IMG/VR virus record: IMGVR_UViG_3300046804_002328
Coordinates: 1-58,450 of that record
Strand: one strand, 5' to 3'
Length of the DNA: 58,450 bases
Origin: a virus
Shown here: positions 38,501 to 46,021 of the stretch, in pieces
Numbering within the stretch: position 1 is the first letter of the stretch
How the letters are laid out: each line of letters starts with the position of its first letter
Notes under the pieces: generated by a model
Databases searched by the model: none
Told to the model about the DNA's origin: nothing
What the model saw: the letters and a program-made list of their open reading frames with translations, nothing else
Made by a program: the position numbers and the translations under genes

Positions 38501-38799
38501 CTGTGGACGAGATAAAGGGATCAGATTCAGCATTAGTAAAGTTTTTAAATTATAGAATGCTTCCATATAAAGACGATGAGTTATTCGTGGTATCATTTAA
38601 ACCAAGAGTAACGAAAGCAGGCAAAAAGATGGCATCTCTGACTCTAGCAGATACTTCTAGAGAACTTCATCCAGTTACAGTGTTTCCTACTGCCTTTGCA
38701 AAAGCATATATGAAGATTGAAGAAGGCCATGCCTATAAATTTGATTTAGGTAAAACAAAAGATGGAACAGTTATATTGGAGGATATTAAAAATGGATAA
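35521..38799 (+). CDS. dnaE: DNA polymerase III alpha subunit (family C)
   Basis: This 1092-residue polymerase copies the phage genome. An N-terminal PHP domain begins LHLHTHFS (residues 6-13) with further histidines in ITDHGSLSGH. Catalytic aspartates are D422/D424 in the PDIDTDI motif and D569 in IKIDALGLKTL. The late segment GYSFNKSHAVAYS (about residues 755-770) and an OB-fold at about 935-1010 are typical of DnaE. It begins 3 nt after the previous stop and overlaps the redoxin gene by 8 nt. Its presence shows a self-sufficient, bacterial-type replisome. Confidence 0.95.
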   Translation: MNYVPLHLHTHFSLFDGIGLPSEYVERAAKLGMPAIAITDHGSLSGHREMYRVAKSNGVKPILGIEGYMCEDRFDQRDKADRTTPLDMVYNHIILLAKNQVGLENLNKLNEIAWTEGYYKKPRIDFEVLSKYKEGIIVSSACPSGIIAKSIELEELGMAKKYIKWFKEQFGDDYYLEVMPHNDESINRNILLLADEFNVKPIVTPDCHHVDPSQKEVQELKLILNTYSNKIQKDATYEKSKKQGDLMKRLDYLYGADRQMSFNKFNIHLLSFEEIQAAMEEQAIWRTDIYENTIDLANKIEDYDIKDGLNLLPVQYKNPDKQLSDLAYEGLKNKGLADNKEYVDRLEEELKVIKDKKFGPYFLVVQSMISWAKKEGIMVGPGRGSSAGSLLCYTLGITDIDPIEHGLLFFRFINPERNDFPDIDTDIQDSRRDEVKDYLVRQYKHVASIATFLEFKDKGVVRDVARVLNIPLVDVNKVLKLVDTWDEYCTSKTTAWFREKYPEVEQYGEQLRGRIRGTGIHAAGVVTSKNPIFRYAPMETRNSPGSDDRIPVVAVDMEEAEKIGLIKIDALGLKTLSVINDTLKIIKEREGTDINLLNIDMSDQKVYQMLSEGYTKGVFQCEATPYTNLLVKMGVKSLAELSASNALVRPGAMNTIGKDYIERKHGRQAVNYLHQTMKPFTEETYGCILYQEQVMQACVELGGMSWSEADKVRKIIGKKKDAREFDAFQEQFVKGASRFISPNQARDLWHDFEAHAGYSFNKSHAVAYSTLSYWTAWLKYYYPIEFMYSLLKNERDKDARTEYLIEAKRMGISIKLPHINDSDIDFKIEGKGIRFGLSAIKFISDKIAQRYIESRPFGSYKELEEFTFTKGNGVNSRALQALRIIGAATFPDNPRNDNEIKENLYEYLGLPEFTQTVPSHFHAFINPVEDFEEKGSFILMGMVKGIKRGKGWSRVEILDKTGSIGVFDEEQTTIEAGRSYIALCSDNRIVSAVPVDEIKGSDSALVKFLNYRMLPYKDDELFVVSFKPRVTKAGKKMASLTLADTSRELHPVTVFPTAFAKAYMKIEEGHAYKFDLGKTKDGTVILEDIKNG

Positions 38800-39031
38800 A
38801 GTTATTGTATATACAAATCCTAATTGCGTTCAATGCGAACAAACTAAAAAATTTTTAGATCGTGAGTCTATTGATTATGAAGTAAAAGATTTAACAGAAA
38901 ACAAAGATGATCTTGTAAGATTTATTAATATGGGTTTTAAATCTGCTCCAATTGTAGAAACAGAAGACGACATATGGTCAGGTTTTAGAATAGATAAATT
39001 AAAGACACTAGCAGTAAGGAGAAGTCAATGA
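38792..39031 (+). CDS. nrdH: NrdH-like glutaredoxin
   Basis: This 79-residue redoxin has the active site CVQC (C12, C15) preceded by YTNPN, and the LDRESIDYEVKDLTEN segment typical of actinobacterial NrdH. It donates electrons to ribonucleotide reductase. The ATG at 38792, 9 nt after GGAGG, is preferred over the in-frame ATG at 38762, which would lie within the polymerase gene. The likely partner is the class II reductase at 2-619. It overlaps the RecA-like gene by 4 nt. Confidence 0.85.
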   Translation: MDKVIVYTNPNCVQCEQTKKFLDRESIDYEVKDLTENKDDLVRFINMGFKSAPIVETEDDIWSGFRIDKLKTLAVRRSQ

Positions 39032-40041
39032 CAGTTTCTTTAGAAGATGTATTAGCACAATTAAATCCAAAACTAAGAAAAAATATTTTAGTTGGAAATG
39101 AAGTTCCTAAAACAGAGTATGCAAAAACACCAAGTTATGGCTTAAATCGTGCTCTTAATGGTGGCCTTCCGTACGGCAGACAGGTTCTTGTTTGGGGAAG
39201 TAAGTCAAGTGCTAAATCTTCTTTATGTCTTCAAATTATTGCAGAGGCACAAAAAGAAAACAAAGTCTGCGCTTGGATTGATGCAGAAATGTCATATGAT
39301 AAAGATTGGGCAGCCAAACTTGGTGTAGATACTACAAAGTTAATTGTTTCACAGGCAAGAACCATTAATGAAATGGTTGATGTTGGAGTTCAATTAATGG
39401 AAGCAGGTGTAGACCTTATTGTTGTAGATAGTATTACTTCTTTGCTTCCAGCAATTTATTTTGAAAAAGATTCTGATGAACTAAAGGCTTTAGAAAACAC
39501 CAAACAAATTGGTGCTGAGTCAAGAGATTTTAGTAACGCATGGAAGATGATTAACTATGCTAATAACAAGGTTAAACCAACATTGTTTATTTTAATTTCA
39601 CAATCTAGAAATAATATTAATGCAATGTATACAAGCCAACAACCTACAGGTGGACAAGCAACCAAATTTTATTCATCTACAGTTGTTAAACTATTTTCAT
39701 CAGAATCAGATAATCAAGCACTGAAAGGAAAAATTCATGTTGGCGACAAGGTTATTGAAGAAAAGATTGGCAGAAAAGTCAGATGGGAATTACAGTTTTC
39801 AAAAACTTCTCCTGCTTTTCAGTCTGGCGAGTATGATTTCTATTTTAGAGGTGATAATCTTGGCGTGGATAGTGTGGGAGATCTCGTCGATACTGCTGAG
39901 TTAATGGGAATTGTAGAAAGAACTGGTGCGTGGTATTTACTTCCAGATGGTTCCAAGGTTCAGGGCAGAGAAGGATTTGTCAATAGAGTGAGAGAGGATC
40001 TTGATCTACAAGATATGATTAAGAGTAAACTTAGTGAATAA
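39028..40041 (+). CDS. RecA-like recombinase
   Basis: This 337-residue protein is a RecA/UvsX-type strand-exchange ATPase for recombination-dependent replication and repair. Its core aligns with RecA: a Walker A-like GSKSSAKS (57-64), an AWIDAEMSYD strand (about 83-92), and a Walker B-like LIVVDSITSLLP (about 129-140). The C-terminal end GREGFVNRVREDLDL resembles bacterial RecA C-terminal regions. The usual Gly before the Walker A Lys is Ala (A62). It sits among recombination genes and overlaps the redoxin (ATGA) and the next zinc-ribbon gene. Confidence 0.85.
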   Translation: MTVSLEDVLAQLNPKLRKNILVGNEVPKTEYAKTPSYGLNRALNGGLPYGRQVLVWGSKSSAKSSLCLQIIAEAQKENKVCAWIDAEMSYDKDWAAKLGVDTTKLIVSQARTINEMVDVGVQLMEAGVDLIVVDSITSLLPAIYFEKDSDELKALENTKQIGAESRDFSNAWKMINYANNKVKPTLFILISQSRNNINAMYTSQQPTGGQATKFYSSTVVKLFSSESDNQALKGKIHVGDKVIEEKIGRKVRWELQFSKTSPAFQSGEYDFYFRGDNLGVDSVGDLVDTAELMGIVERTGAWYLLPDGSKVQGREGFVNRVREDLDLQDMIKSKLSE

Positions 40042-40225
40042 GTATACTATCTATGAAGGTAAGTTTCCTTGTAAAACTTGTCACGAAGAAGTAAAAACAA
40101 TTAGATTTTATAAAGATACTGGATCAGCATCTTGGATGTGTTCGCAAAAACATTTATCACAAGTTGAAATATGTCATATAGGATATAAAAAGAAAAAGGA
40201 TTATGAGCGAGAAAAACGAAAGTAA
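40034..40225 (+). CDS. Small zinc-ribbon protein
   Basis: This 63-residue protein starts at GTG 40034, overlapping the recombinase. It has CKTC (residues 13-16) and later single cysteines (SWMCSQ, VEICH), consistent with a zinc-binding fold, and a Lys/Glu/Arg-rich C-terminus. Function unknown. Confidence 0.5.
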   Translation: MNKYTIYEGKFPCKTCHEEVKTIRFYKDTGSASWMCSQKHLSQVEICHIGYKKKKDYEREKRK

Positions 40226-40493
40226 AAGAATAGGTGCCAAGCAGCATAAAAATTCTGGTAGAAATACCAAGAAGGGCGATGCTACATGGGAAAATTTTAC
40301 TGTAGATTTTAAAGAGAACTCAAAATCATTTACATTAAACCAAGATGTATGGGCTAAGGCTACTACAGACGCTATAAGAAATGGCAACGACCCAGCAATA
40401 GTTGTCGTGCTTGGCGAGGGAAATAAAAAGACTAGACTTGCTATAATAGAGTTAGAACTACTAGAACAAATGGTGAATAATGGAACAGAATAA
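40203..40493 (+). CDS. Putative Hjc-like nuclease (PD-(D/E)XK fold)
   Basis: This 96-residue protein has the pattern NSGR-x3-KGDATWENFTVDFKE (about residues 17-38). D26, D35 and K37 fit the catalytic core of archaeal-type Holliday junction resolvases and related phage nucleases. It is followed by a serine-containing strand and a helix before PAIVVVLGEG and RLAIIELELLEQM. It would cut branched DNA during recombination. It overlaps both neighbours by 14-23 nt and lies near a Cas4-like nuclease and a RuvC-like gene, supporting a DNA-processing role. The fold call is inferred from motif spacing. Confidence 0.5.
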   Translation: MSEKNESKRIGAKQHKNSGRNTKKGDATWENFTVDFKENSKSFTLNQDVWAKATTDAIRNGNDPAIVVVLGEGNKKTRLAIIELELLEQMVNNGTE

Positions 40494-40785
40494 AACAACA
40501 CTTGAAATGATTAATGGTTTGTCAGAAATAGCAGAGTTTATGGAAGATGAGGAGTTAACTGCAGCCCTTACTTTTATTGCTAAACTAATTATAAAGCCCG
40601 ATATCCCAATGAATGTAGCAACTGTAGAAATAGTAAGGCTTCAGGCTATAGCAGCAAAAATGGCCTTTAAGGCTACATGGATGGCTAACGTGGATAAGTC
40701 AGATCGTGGCAAAAAGAATATTTACTATACCGCAGCAGAATCTATTAATAATCTTGTATCTGCTCTAAAATATATCACTCGTTGA
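40480..40785 (+). CDS. Hypothetical helical protein
   Basis: This 101-residue all-helical protein starts in a 14-nt overlap with the nuclease gene. It contains EIAEFMEDEELTAALTFIAK and a second Lys-rich helix pair. The position between two nuclease genes suggests a recombination or repair accessory, but no family is recognised. Confidence 0.5.
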   Translation: MEQNKTTLEMINGLSEIAEFMEDEELTAALTFIAKLIIKPDIPMNVATVEIVRLQAIAAKMAFKATWMANVDKSDRGKKNIYYTAAESINNLVSALKYITR

Positions 40786-40789
40786 TATC

Positions 40790-40798
40790 TGATATAAT
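40790..40798 (+). promoter_or_regulatory. Extended -10 promoter
   Basis: TGaTATAAT (40790-40798) in the 33-nt gap before the Cas4-like gene, followed by an AAAGGA ribosome site at 40808-40813. Confidence 0.55.
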
Positions 40799-40818
40799 TA
40801 TATAAACAAAGGATAATA

Positions 40819-41679
40819 ATGAAAAATTTACTAAAAGAAGTAATGATTAAAGATACAAAGAAAACAAAGGGTGCAGGCAATTCAGAAGATACAGGTTTTG
40901 TCGATGGCCTAATTGAAAAAATACAGTCAGGTTATTTAACTAAAACTAAACCTAAGTTTAGTAAGAAGACTAACTTTTCTGCTTCAGGATTAACTTATGG
41001 TGCTGGGGAATGTCCAAGATATTGGTACTTAGCATTTGATGGTGCAGTGTTTCATGATAACTCAGATGCATATGGAGTAGCAAATAGAACTAATGGAACA
41101 TTGGGTCATGAAAGAATTCAGGGTGCTATAGAAGCATCTGGCCTATTGGACCAAACTATGGTTATGGATCCAATACCAAGAAAATATAACAAACAAACTC
41201 ATCCAGCAATGGAATTTAGAGTAAGTTCAGAAAATCCTCCGTTTGATGGATACGGAGATGTAATGTTAAATATTAATGATGAAAGAGTTATAGGAGAAAT
41301 TAAAACTATAACTAATGAAGGTTTTGAATATAAAAAGAATAGCCGAAAGCCTAAGATGGGTCATCTTATGCAGTTATTAATTTATATGGATGTATGGAAT
41401 ATTAATAAAGGTGTAATGATTTATGAAAATAAAAATAATCATGAGTTATTAACTTTACCAATTGTTATGAACAATCATTACCGTCGGTGGGTAGACCAGG
41501 CATTTGATTGGATGAGAGAGGTATATGCAAATTGGAAAAAGCAGGAGTTGCCACAAAAACCCTATAGATCCAATTCTAAAATATGCAAAGTTTGTCCAAT
41601 TCAAAAAGCATGTGCTGAAGCAGAGACAGGGGTAATTAAACTTAAACCTCTGGAGTTGCTGGAAGATGAAAAATTGTAA
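40819..41679 (+). CDS. Cas4/RecB-like exonuclease
   Basis: This 286-residue protein is a PD-(D/E)XK exonuclease with a likely iron-sulfur cluster. C65 in GECPRYWY and the C-terminal C256, C259 and C265 (CKVCPIQKAC) match the four cysteines of Cas4 and AddB-type enzymes. The nuclease core shows GYGDVML followed by VIGEIKTI, then GHLMQLLIYMDV. There are no CRISPR arrays or other cas genes in the window, so it probably serves phage recombination or genome processing. Own extended -10 promoter. Confidence 0.8.
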   Translation: MKNLLKEVMIKDTKKTKGAGNSEDTGFVDGLIEKIQSGYLTKTKPKFSKKTNFSASGLTYGAGECPRYWYLAFDGAVFHDNSDAYGVANRTNGTLGHERIQGAIEASGLLDQTMVMDPIPRKYNKQTHPAMEFRVSSENPPFDGYGDVMLNINDERVIGEIKTITNEGFEYKKNSRKPKMGHLMQLLIYMDVWNINKGVMIYENKNNHELLTLPIVMNNHYRRWVDQAFDWMREVYANWKKQELPQKPYRSNSKICKVCPIQKACAEAETGVIKLKPLELLEDEKL

Positions 41680-41956
41680 ATGGTGCGATAAAAATTTTGA
41701 TTCCAATATTTCTTATCAAATATATTGTTCAGAACAATGCAGAGAAGAAGCAACCAAAGAAAAAATAGCACAAAGGTATATTCAGTCTAGAAGACAAAAG
41801 CGAAAGGGCAAAAATAGGTTATGCAAACAGTGTGGAGAAAAGTTATCTATTTATAATGATGAGCCATTGTGCAACCAATGTAACATTAATCCAAATGATG
41901 TTAAAAAGGCTTTAAAACAAATTAAAGGAATGACAAATGATAAACGCAAAAAATAA
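41666..41956 (+). CDS. Small double zinc-ribbon protein
   Basis: This 96-residue basic protein has cysteine pairs CKWC (4-7), C-x3-C near residue 21-25, CKQC (53-56) and CNQC (69-72), with a Lys/Arg-rich linker. This suggests two zinc fingers that bind nucleic acid. It overlaps the nuclease by 14 nt and the RuvC-like gene by 20 nt. Function unknown. Confidence 0.55.
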   Translation: MKNCKWCDKNFDSNISYQIYCSEQCREEATKEKIAQRYIQSRRQKRKGKNRLCKQCGEKLSIYNDEPLCNQCNINPNDVKKALKQIKGMTNDKRKK

Positions 41957-42509
41957 ACCATCGGTTATCTGTGCTATCGATGCAAGCACAAATAGTTTGG
42001 CATTTGCTTTATTTGATACAACACAAAATAACTTAGGGGTTACTGGAAAAATTAATTTTGAAGGTAAAGATGTTTATGAAAAAGTCATGGATGCTGGTAA
42101 AAAGGTAAAAGCATTTCTTGATTACTATGGTGGGTTTGAGGCAATAGTAATTGAACATACTGTATTTATGAATAGTCCAAAGACTGCTGCAGATCTTGCT
42201 TTGGTTCAGGGAGCAATCCTTGGCGCAGCAGGACAGGCGGGTACAAAGATTATAGGTAAAGTATCTCCAATAACATGGCAGTCATACTTGGGAAATAAAA
42301 AACTAACTAAAGAAGAACAGTTAGCAATTAGGGCTAAGAACCCTGGGAAATCTTTATCTTGGTATAAAACCTATGAGCGTAACTTTAGAAAAGAAAGAAC
42401 CATGAGATTAATCGATGTTGTTTACAGCAGACAGATCGGAGATAATGATGTTGCAGATGCCTGCGGTATTGGACATTGGGCTATCAATAATTGGGATAAA
42501 GCGGTTTGA
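41937..42509 (+). CDS. RuvC-like Holliday junction resolvase
   Basis: This 190-residue protein has an RNase H-type fold. The first acidic residue is D15 in ICAIDAST, the second E73 in AIVIEHTVF, and the C-terminal D171/D174 in GDNDVADA. This spacing matches RuvC and related phage resolvases that cut four-way junctions before packaging. It overlaps the previous gene by 20 nt and lies close upstream of the terminase genes. With the Hjc-like gene at 40203 the phage may carry two junction-cutting nucleases. Confidence 0.8.
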   Translation: MINAKNKPSVICAIDASTNSLAFALFDTTQNNLGVTGKINFEGKDVYEKVMDAGKKVKAFLDYYGGFEAIVIEHTVFMNSPKTAADLALVQGAILGAAGQAGTKIIGKVSPITWQSYLGNKKLTKEEQLAIRAKNPGKSLSWYKTYERNFRKERTMRLIDVVYSRQIGDNDVADACGIGHWAINNWDKAV

Positions 42510-42534
42510 CAGGAGAGACTATGGCTGCTAAACT
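42506..42534 (+). promoter_or_regulatory. Promoter overlapping the start of an HTH gene
   Basis: TTGACA (42506-42511), a 17-nt spacer and TGcTAAACT (-10 42529-42534). The -10 lies over codons 3-5 of the 53-codon HTH gene at 42521, so transcripts from it would begin inside that gene and serve the downstream genes. Confidence 0.5.
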
Positions 42535-42682
42535 ATATACAAATGAACTATGGCTTAAGAAAAGATTTCATATTGATAAGAAATCTCCTGAAGCAATAGC
42601 AAAGGAGTGTGGAGTTACTGTGGAAACTATCTATGTATATCTTGCTAAATTTGGATTAAGGAAGTCAAACAGAAATGCGTAA
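42521..42682 (+). CDS. Small helix-turn-helix protein (53 aa)
   Basis: ATG 42521 follows an AGGAGA ribosome site. The product has a clear helix-turn-helix around residues 23-48: SPEAIAKECGVTVETIYVYLAKFGL pattern, shown here as SPEAIAKECG then VTVETIYVYL. Such small HTH proteins bind DNA as regulators or packaging factors. It ends with an 8-nt overlap into the methyltransferase gene. A consensus-like promoter overlaps its first codons, making autoregulation conceivable. Confidence 0.7.
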   Translation: MAAKLYTNELWLKKRFHIDKKSPEAIAKECGVTVETIYVYLAKFGLRKSNRNA

Positions 42683-43346
42683 TGAAATAACAATGAAAAC
42701 AAAAACTAAAAAAAATATTTTTAATCAAAAAAATGAAGAAGTTTTTGTTCCAGTATGGACACCAGACGATTTTTTAATCAACGATCACAGTACTCCATTT
42801 GCTGCAATAGCAGCATATAAATTTAATGGCGATTTAAAAAATGGTACATACATAGAAATCGGTGCTGGTCATTATAAACATCAAAACAACACATACTTGT
42901 TAGAAACAGAACATGCATGGAAGGGTGTGTCTATAGATATATCAGATATATTAACAAATGATTTTAATTCTAATAGAATAAATCCATGCATAATGAGTGA
43001 TGCTATAACCTTTGATTGGTCTAAGTATTTAATTGAAAATAATTTTCCAGCAGTTATTGATTTCCTTTCTATTGATATTGATTTTGAAACACATGAGTCT
43101 GCAAATTTATTAGCATTAATTAATTTACCACTAACTCAATATAAATTTAATATTATATCAATAGAGCATATGGCTTCAATGTTTTATAAATTTAAAAAAT
43201 TAAGGGATATACAAAGAGATATTTTAACAATGCTGGGATATCATTTATTGATTCCTGGAAAAAATGAAGACCTTTGGACAATTCAAGAACCCAATAGTGC
43301 AAATGGATTTGACCACATTTCAGGCATGTTTGGTATAGGAGTATAA
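42675..43346 (+). CDS. FkbM-type SAM-dependent methyltransferase
   Basis: This 223-residue protein has a Rossmann methyltransferase core. Motif I is YIEIGAG (residues 59-65), the acidic end of strand 2 is GVSIDIS (84-90), and a conserved FLSIDIDFETHES stretch lies near 125-137, followed by IISIEH. This resembles FkbM-domain O-methyltransferases that often modify sugars or small molecules. Substrate unknown; host surface glycans, virion glycans or nucleic acid are all possible. ATG 42675 follows AAGGAAG. The adjacent DUF1599-like gene raises the chance of a nucleotide-modification role. More AT-rich than the neighbours. Confidence 0.65.
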   Translation: MRNEITMKTKTKKNIFNQKNEEVFVPVWTPDDFLINDHSTPFAAIAAYKFNGDLKNGTYIEIGAGHYKHQNNTYLLETEHAWKGVSIDISDILTNDFNSNRINPCIMSDAITFDWSKYLIENNFPAVIDFLSIDIDFETHESANLLALINLPLTQYKFNIISIEHMASMFYKFKKLRDIQRDILTMLGYHLLIPGKNEDLWTIQEPNSANGFDHISGMFGIGV

Positions 43347-43347
43347 A

Positions 43348-43707
43348 ATGCTAAAACCAGTATTTGAAGATATAAAACATTTTAGTTGTCAGGATTTATA
43401 TTTATTGACTGTAGGAACATCTGCAGGTGGAGAAATATACCAATCTTGTCATGAAATTGCACATATGCTTATTAAAAAAAATATTGCTTATGGAAATTCT
43501 GCACTTGAGCCAGTTCGTATTTTTAGCAAAGCAGATGCAAGAGAACAACTTCATGTTCGTATTGATGATAAATTAAGTAGAATTATGCGTGGAACATCAT
43601 ATATTGGAGACAATGATATTGATGATCTTATAGGATATTTAGTATTATTAAAGATAGCAAAAGCAAAAGAACTTGCCGATAAAGAGGAGTCTGGCCTTGT
43701 CGACTGA
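43348..43707 (+). CDS. DUF1599/Nmad1-like protein
   Basis: This 119-residue helical protein contains KKNIAYGNSA, then R-x3-DKLSRIM and D-x-IDDLIGYLVLLK. That order (N-x-YG, R-x2-DK-x2-R, D-x2-D-x2-GY) is typical of DUF1599, named nucleotide modification associated domain 1 because it occurs near base-modification genes in phages. Its exact role is unknown. It starts 2 nt after the methyltransferase stop and overlaps the terminase small subunit by 11 nt. Confidence 0.6.
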   Translation: MLKPVFEDIKHFSCQDLYLLTVGTSAGGEIYQSCHEIAHMLIKKNIAYGNSALEPVRIFSKADAREQLHVRIDDKLSRIMRGTSYIGDNDIDDLIGYLVLLKIAKAKELADKEESGLVD

Positions 43708-44230
43708 AGAAGATTTAATTAAGCATCTAGATGAGATTAACACGGTTGTTGGAGAATACCTAAAAGGTAATGATGCAACTAAAATTTCTAAAGATCTTGC
43801 TATTCCAAGAACTCGTGTAGTTCAACATATCAATGAGTGGAAGGTTATGGCTTCTGCTAATGATGCAATTCGTGCTCGTGCAAAAGAAGCACTTGCAGTT
43901 GCTGACACACATTACAATAAACTTATTAGTAAATCATATGAAGTTATTGATGAAGCATCAATGACAAATAATCTAAGTGCAAAAACGGCAGCAATCAAAC
44001 TTGTTATGGACATTGAGTCTAAGAGAATTGATATGTTACAAAAAGCAGGGCTTCTTGAAAACAAAGAACTTGCAGAAGAAATGCTACAGATAGAAAAGAA
44101 ACAAGAAGTTTTAATGGCAATTCTTCGAGATATAGCATCAGAACATCCAGAGATTCGTGATGAGATTATGCGTAGACTTTCTGATATTGCTAAAAAGGAT
44201 GAAGTGATTACAATTGTCCATGAAGTTTGA
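43697..44230 (+). CDS. terS: Terminase small subunit
   Basis: This 177-residue protein starts at TTG 43697, 7 nt after AGAGGAG; an upstream in-frame TTG at 43673 has no such site. It has an N-terminal helix-turn-helix (residues about 12-45: GNDATKISKDLAIPRTRV) for recognising the packaging site, and a long helical C-terminal part for oligomer formation. It overlaps the large subunit gene by 11 nt, the standard pairing. Confidence 0.75.
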   Translation: MSTEEDLIKHLDEINTVVGEYLKGNDATKISKDLAIPRTRVVQHINEWKVMASANDAIRARAKEALAVADTHYNKLISKSYEVIDEASMTNNLSAKTAAIKLVMDIESKRIDMLQKAGLLENKELAEEMLQIEKKQEVLMAILRDIASEHPEIRDEIMRRLSDIAKKDEVITIVHEV

Positions 44231-45998
44231 TGATTTTCTTGAGGCTCTTGCCGATAATCACTTTGAAGAAACCCCAGTAGACGCTAAGACATTTGTCGAG
44301 TCTCCAGATTATTTGGGGCAGCCTGGATTATCAGATATTCAATATGACATTGTTGAAGCAATGAGTCAGATATATAGAAAAGAAGATCTTCAAATAATAA
44401 TGGGAGAAGAGGAAGGCGCAAGATATTTTGAAAAATTTACTAAGAATGAAATTATCCTCCAATTGGGCAAGGGTAGTGGAAAAGATTTTACTTCTACTGT
44501 TGCTTGTGCTTACATTGTGTATAAGTTATTATGCCTTAAGGACCCAGCAAAATATTTCGGTAAACCCAGTGGCGATGCCATAGATCTTATCAATGTTGCT
44601 ATTAACGCACAGCAAGCAAAAAATGTTTTCTTTAAAGGTTTTAAATCAAAGATCGAAAGATCCCCATGGTTTGCTGGTAAGTATGAGGCAAAGGTAGACT
44701 CTATTAGTTTTGAGAAGTCTGTAACTGTTTACTCTGGTCACTCAGAAAGAGAATCACATGAGGGACTTAATCTTTTGCTTGCAGTTCTTGATGAGATTTC
44801 AGGTTTTGCGTCTGAGGTAGCAACAGGTAATGAGCAGGGTAAAACAGCAGATAATATCTATAAGGCTTTCCGTGGATCAGTTGATTCCCGTTTCCCAGAT
44901 CTTGGAAAGGTAGTTCTTCTTTCTTTCCCAAGATACAATGGTGACTTTATTTCTGAGCGGTATGAAGCAGTAATTGCTGAAAAAGAAACAGTATCAAAGA
45001 CACATAGATTTATTATTAATCCATTATTACCTGAAGATGATAAGGATAATTGGTTTGATATTGCTTGGGATGAAGACCATATCAAATCTTATAAATACCC
45101 TGGAGTATTTGCAATTAAAAGACCTACATGGGAAGTAAATCCAACTCGTAAAATTGATGATTTTAAGATTGCATTTATGACAGACCTTGGTGATGCTATG
45201 ATGCGTTTCGCTTGTGTTCCTACATATGCTTCTGATGCATTTTTTAAGCAGGCAGATAAAGTAAGAGCATGTATGAGTATTAGGAATCCACTGGATAATT
45301 TCAGAAGATTTGAAGAAAATTTTAAGCCAGATCCAGAAAAGGTTTATTATGTGCATGCTGACCTTGCACAAAAACATGACAAGTGTGCAGTAGCAATTGC
45401 ACATGTTGAGAAATGGGTTAATGTTCAGGTAATTAAAGATTATGAACAGATCTCTCCAGTAGTGGTTGTAGATGCTGTTGCTTGGTGGGAGCCAAAGGTA
45501 GAGGGTCCAGTAAATCTATCTGAGGTAAAGCAATGGATCCAAAATCTACGCAGACTTGGTTTTAATATTGGTTTAGTTACATTTGACCGTTGGCAATCAT
45601 TTGATATTCAAAATGAATTGCAGGCTGTAGGAATGAGAACAGAGACCGTATCTGTAGCAAAGAAACACTATGAGGATATGGCAATGCTTGTATATGAAGA
45701 AAGACTTGCTATGCCTGCTATCGAACTTTTATTTGAAGAATTAACAGAACTCAAAATTATGAAAAATGATAAAGTTGACCACCCACGCAAAAAATCTAAG
45801 GACCTTGCAGATGCCGTGTGTGGATCTATTTTTGGTGCTATCTCATATACTCCAAGAGATCAAAACCTTGAAGTTGAAATACATACTTTTAGGGATAAAC
45901 CTAAGCGGGTTGACAACCTCCCAGAGAATGTGATACACTATAAACCTAAACAAATAGAAGAAATAAATGACTATTTGGATAGATTAAAAACAATATAA
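44220..45998 (+). CDS. terL: Terminase large subunit
   Basis: This 592-residue packaging motor cuts concatemeric DNA and pumps it into proheads. The ATPase domain has Walker A GKGSGKD (residues 83-89) and Walker B-like LLLAVLDEISG (about residues 183-193). The C-terminal nuclease domain starts near residue 375 (YYVHADLAQKHDKCAVAIAH), with further acidic residues in FDRWQS and KDLADAVCGSIFG. ATG 44220 is chosen; TTG 44214 is also possible. It lies with replication and recombination genes, far from the portal at 4.8 kb. Confidence 0.93.
   Translation: MKFDDFLEALADNHFEETPVDAKTFVESPDYLGQPGLSDIQYDIVEAMSQIYRKEDLQIIMGEEEGARYFEKFTKNEIILQLGKGSGKDFTSTVACAYIVYKLLCLKDPAKYFGKPSGDAIDLINVAINAQQAKNVFFKGFKSKIERSPWFAGKYEAKVDSISFEKSVTVYSGHSERESHEGLNLLLAVLDEISGFASEVATGNEQGKTADNIYKAFRGSVDSRFPDLGKVVLLSFPRYNGDFISERYEAVIAEKETVSKTHRFIINPLLPEDDKDNWFDIAWDEDHIKSYKYPGVFAIKRPTWEVNPTRKIDDFKIAFMTDLGDAMMRFACVPTYASDAFFKQADKVRACMSIRNPLDNFRRFEENFKPDPEKVYYVHADLAQKHDKCAVAIAHVEKWVNVQVIKDYEQISPVVVVDAVAWWEPKVEGPVNLSEVKQWIQNLRRLGFNIGLVTFDRWQSFDIQNELQAVGMRTETVSVAKKHYEDMAMLVYEERLAMPAIELLFEELTELKIMKNDKVDHPRKKSKDLADAVCGSIFGAISYTPRDQNLEVEIHTFRDKPKRVDNLPENVIHYKPKQIEEINDYLDRLKTI
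45910..45939 (+). promoter_or_regulatory. Promoter inside the terminase 3' end
   Basis: TTGACA (45910-45915), an 18-nt spacer and TGaTACACT (-10 45934-45939). It would drive the surface-protein gene at 46022 with a leader of about 75 nt. Confidence 0.45.
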
Positions 45999-46021
45999 AC
46001 AGAATGAATAAAAGGAGAAAA

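Noticed and set aside
40819-41679. Cas4-like gene as evidence of a CRISPR-Cas system
   Set aside because: No repeat array or other cas gene is present; Cas4-like nucleases are common stand-alone phage genes.
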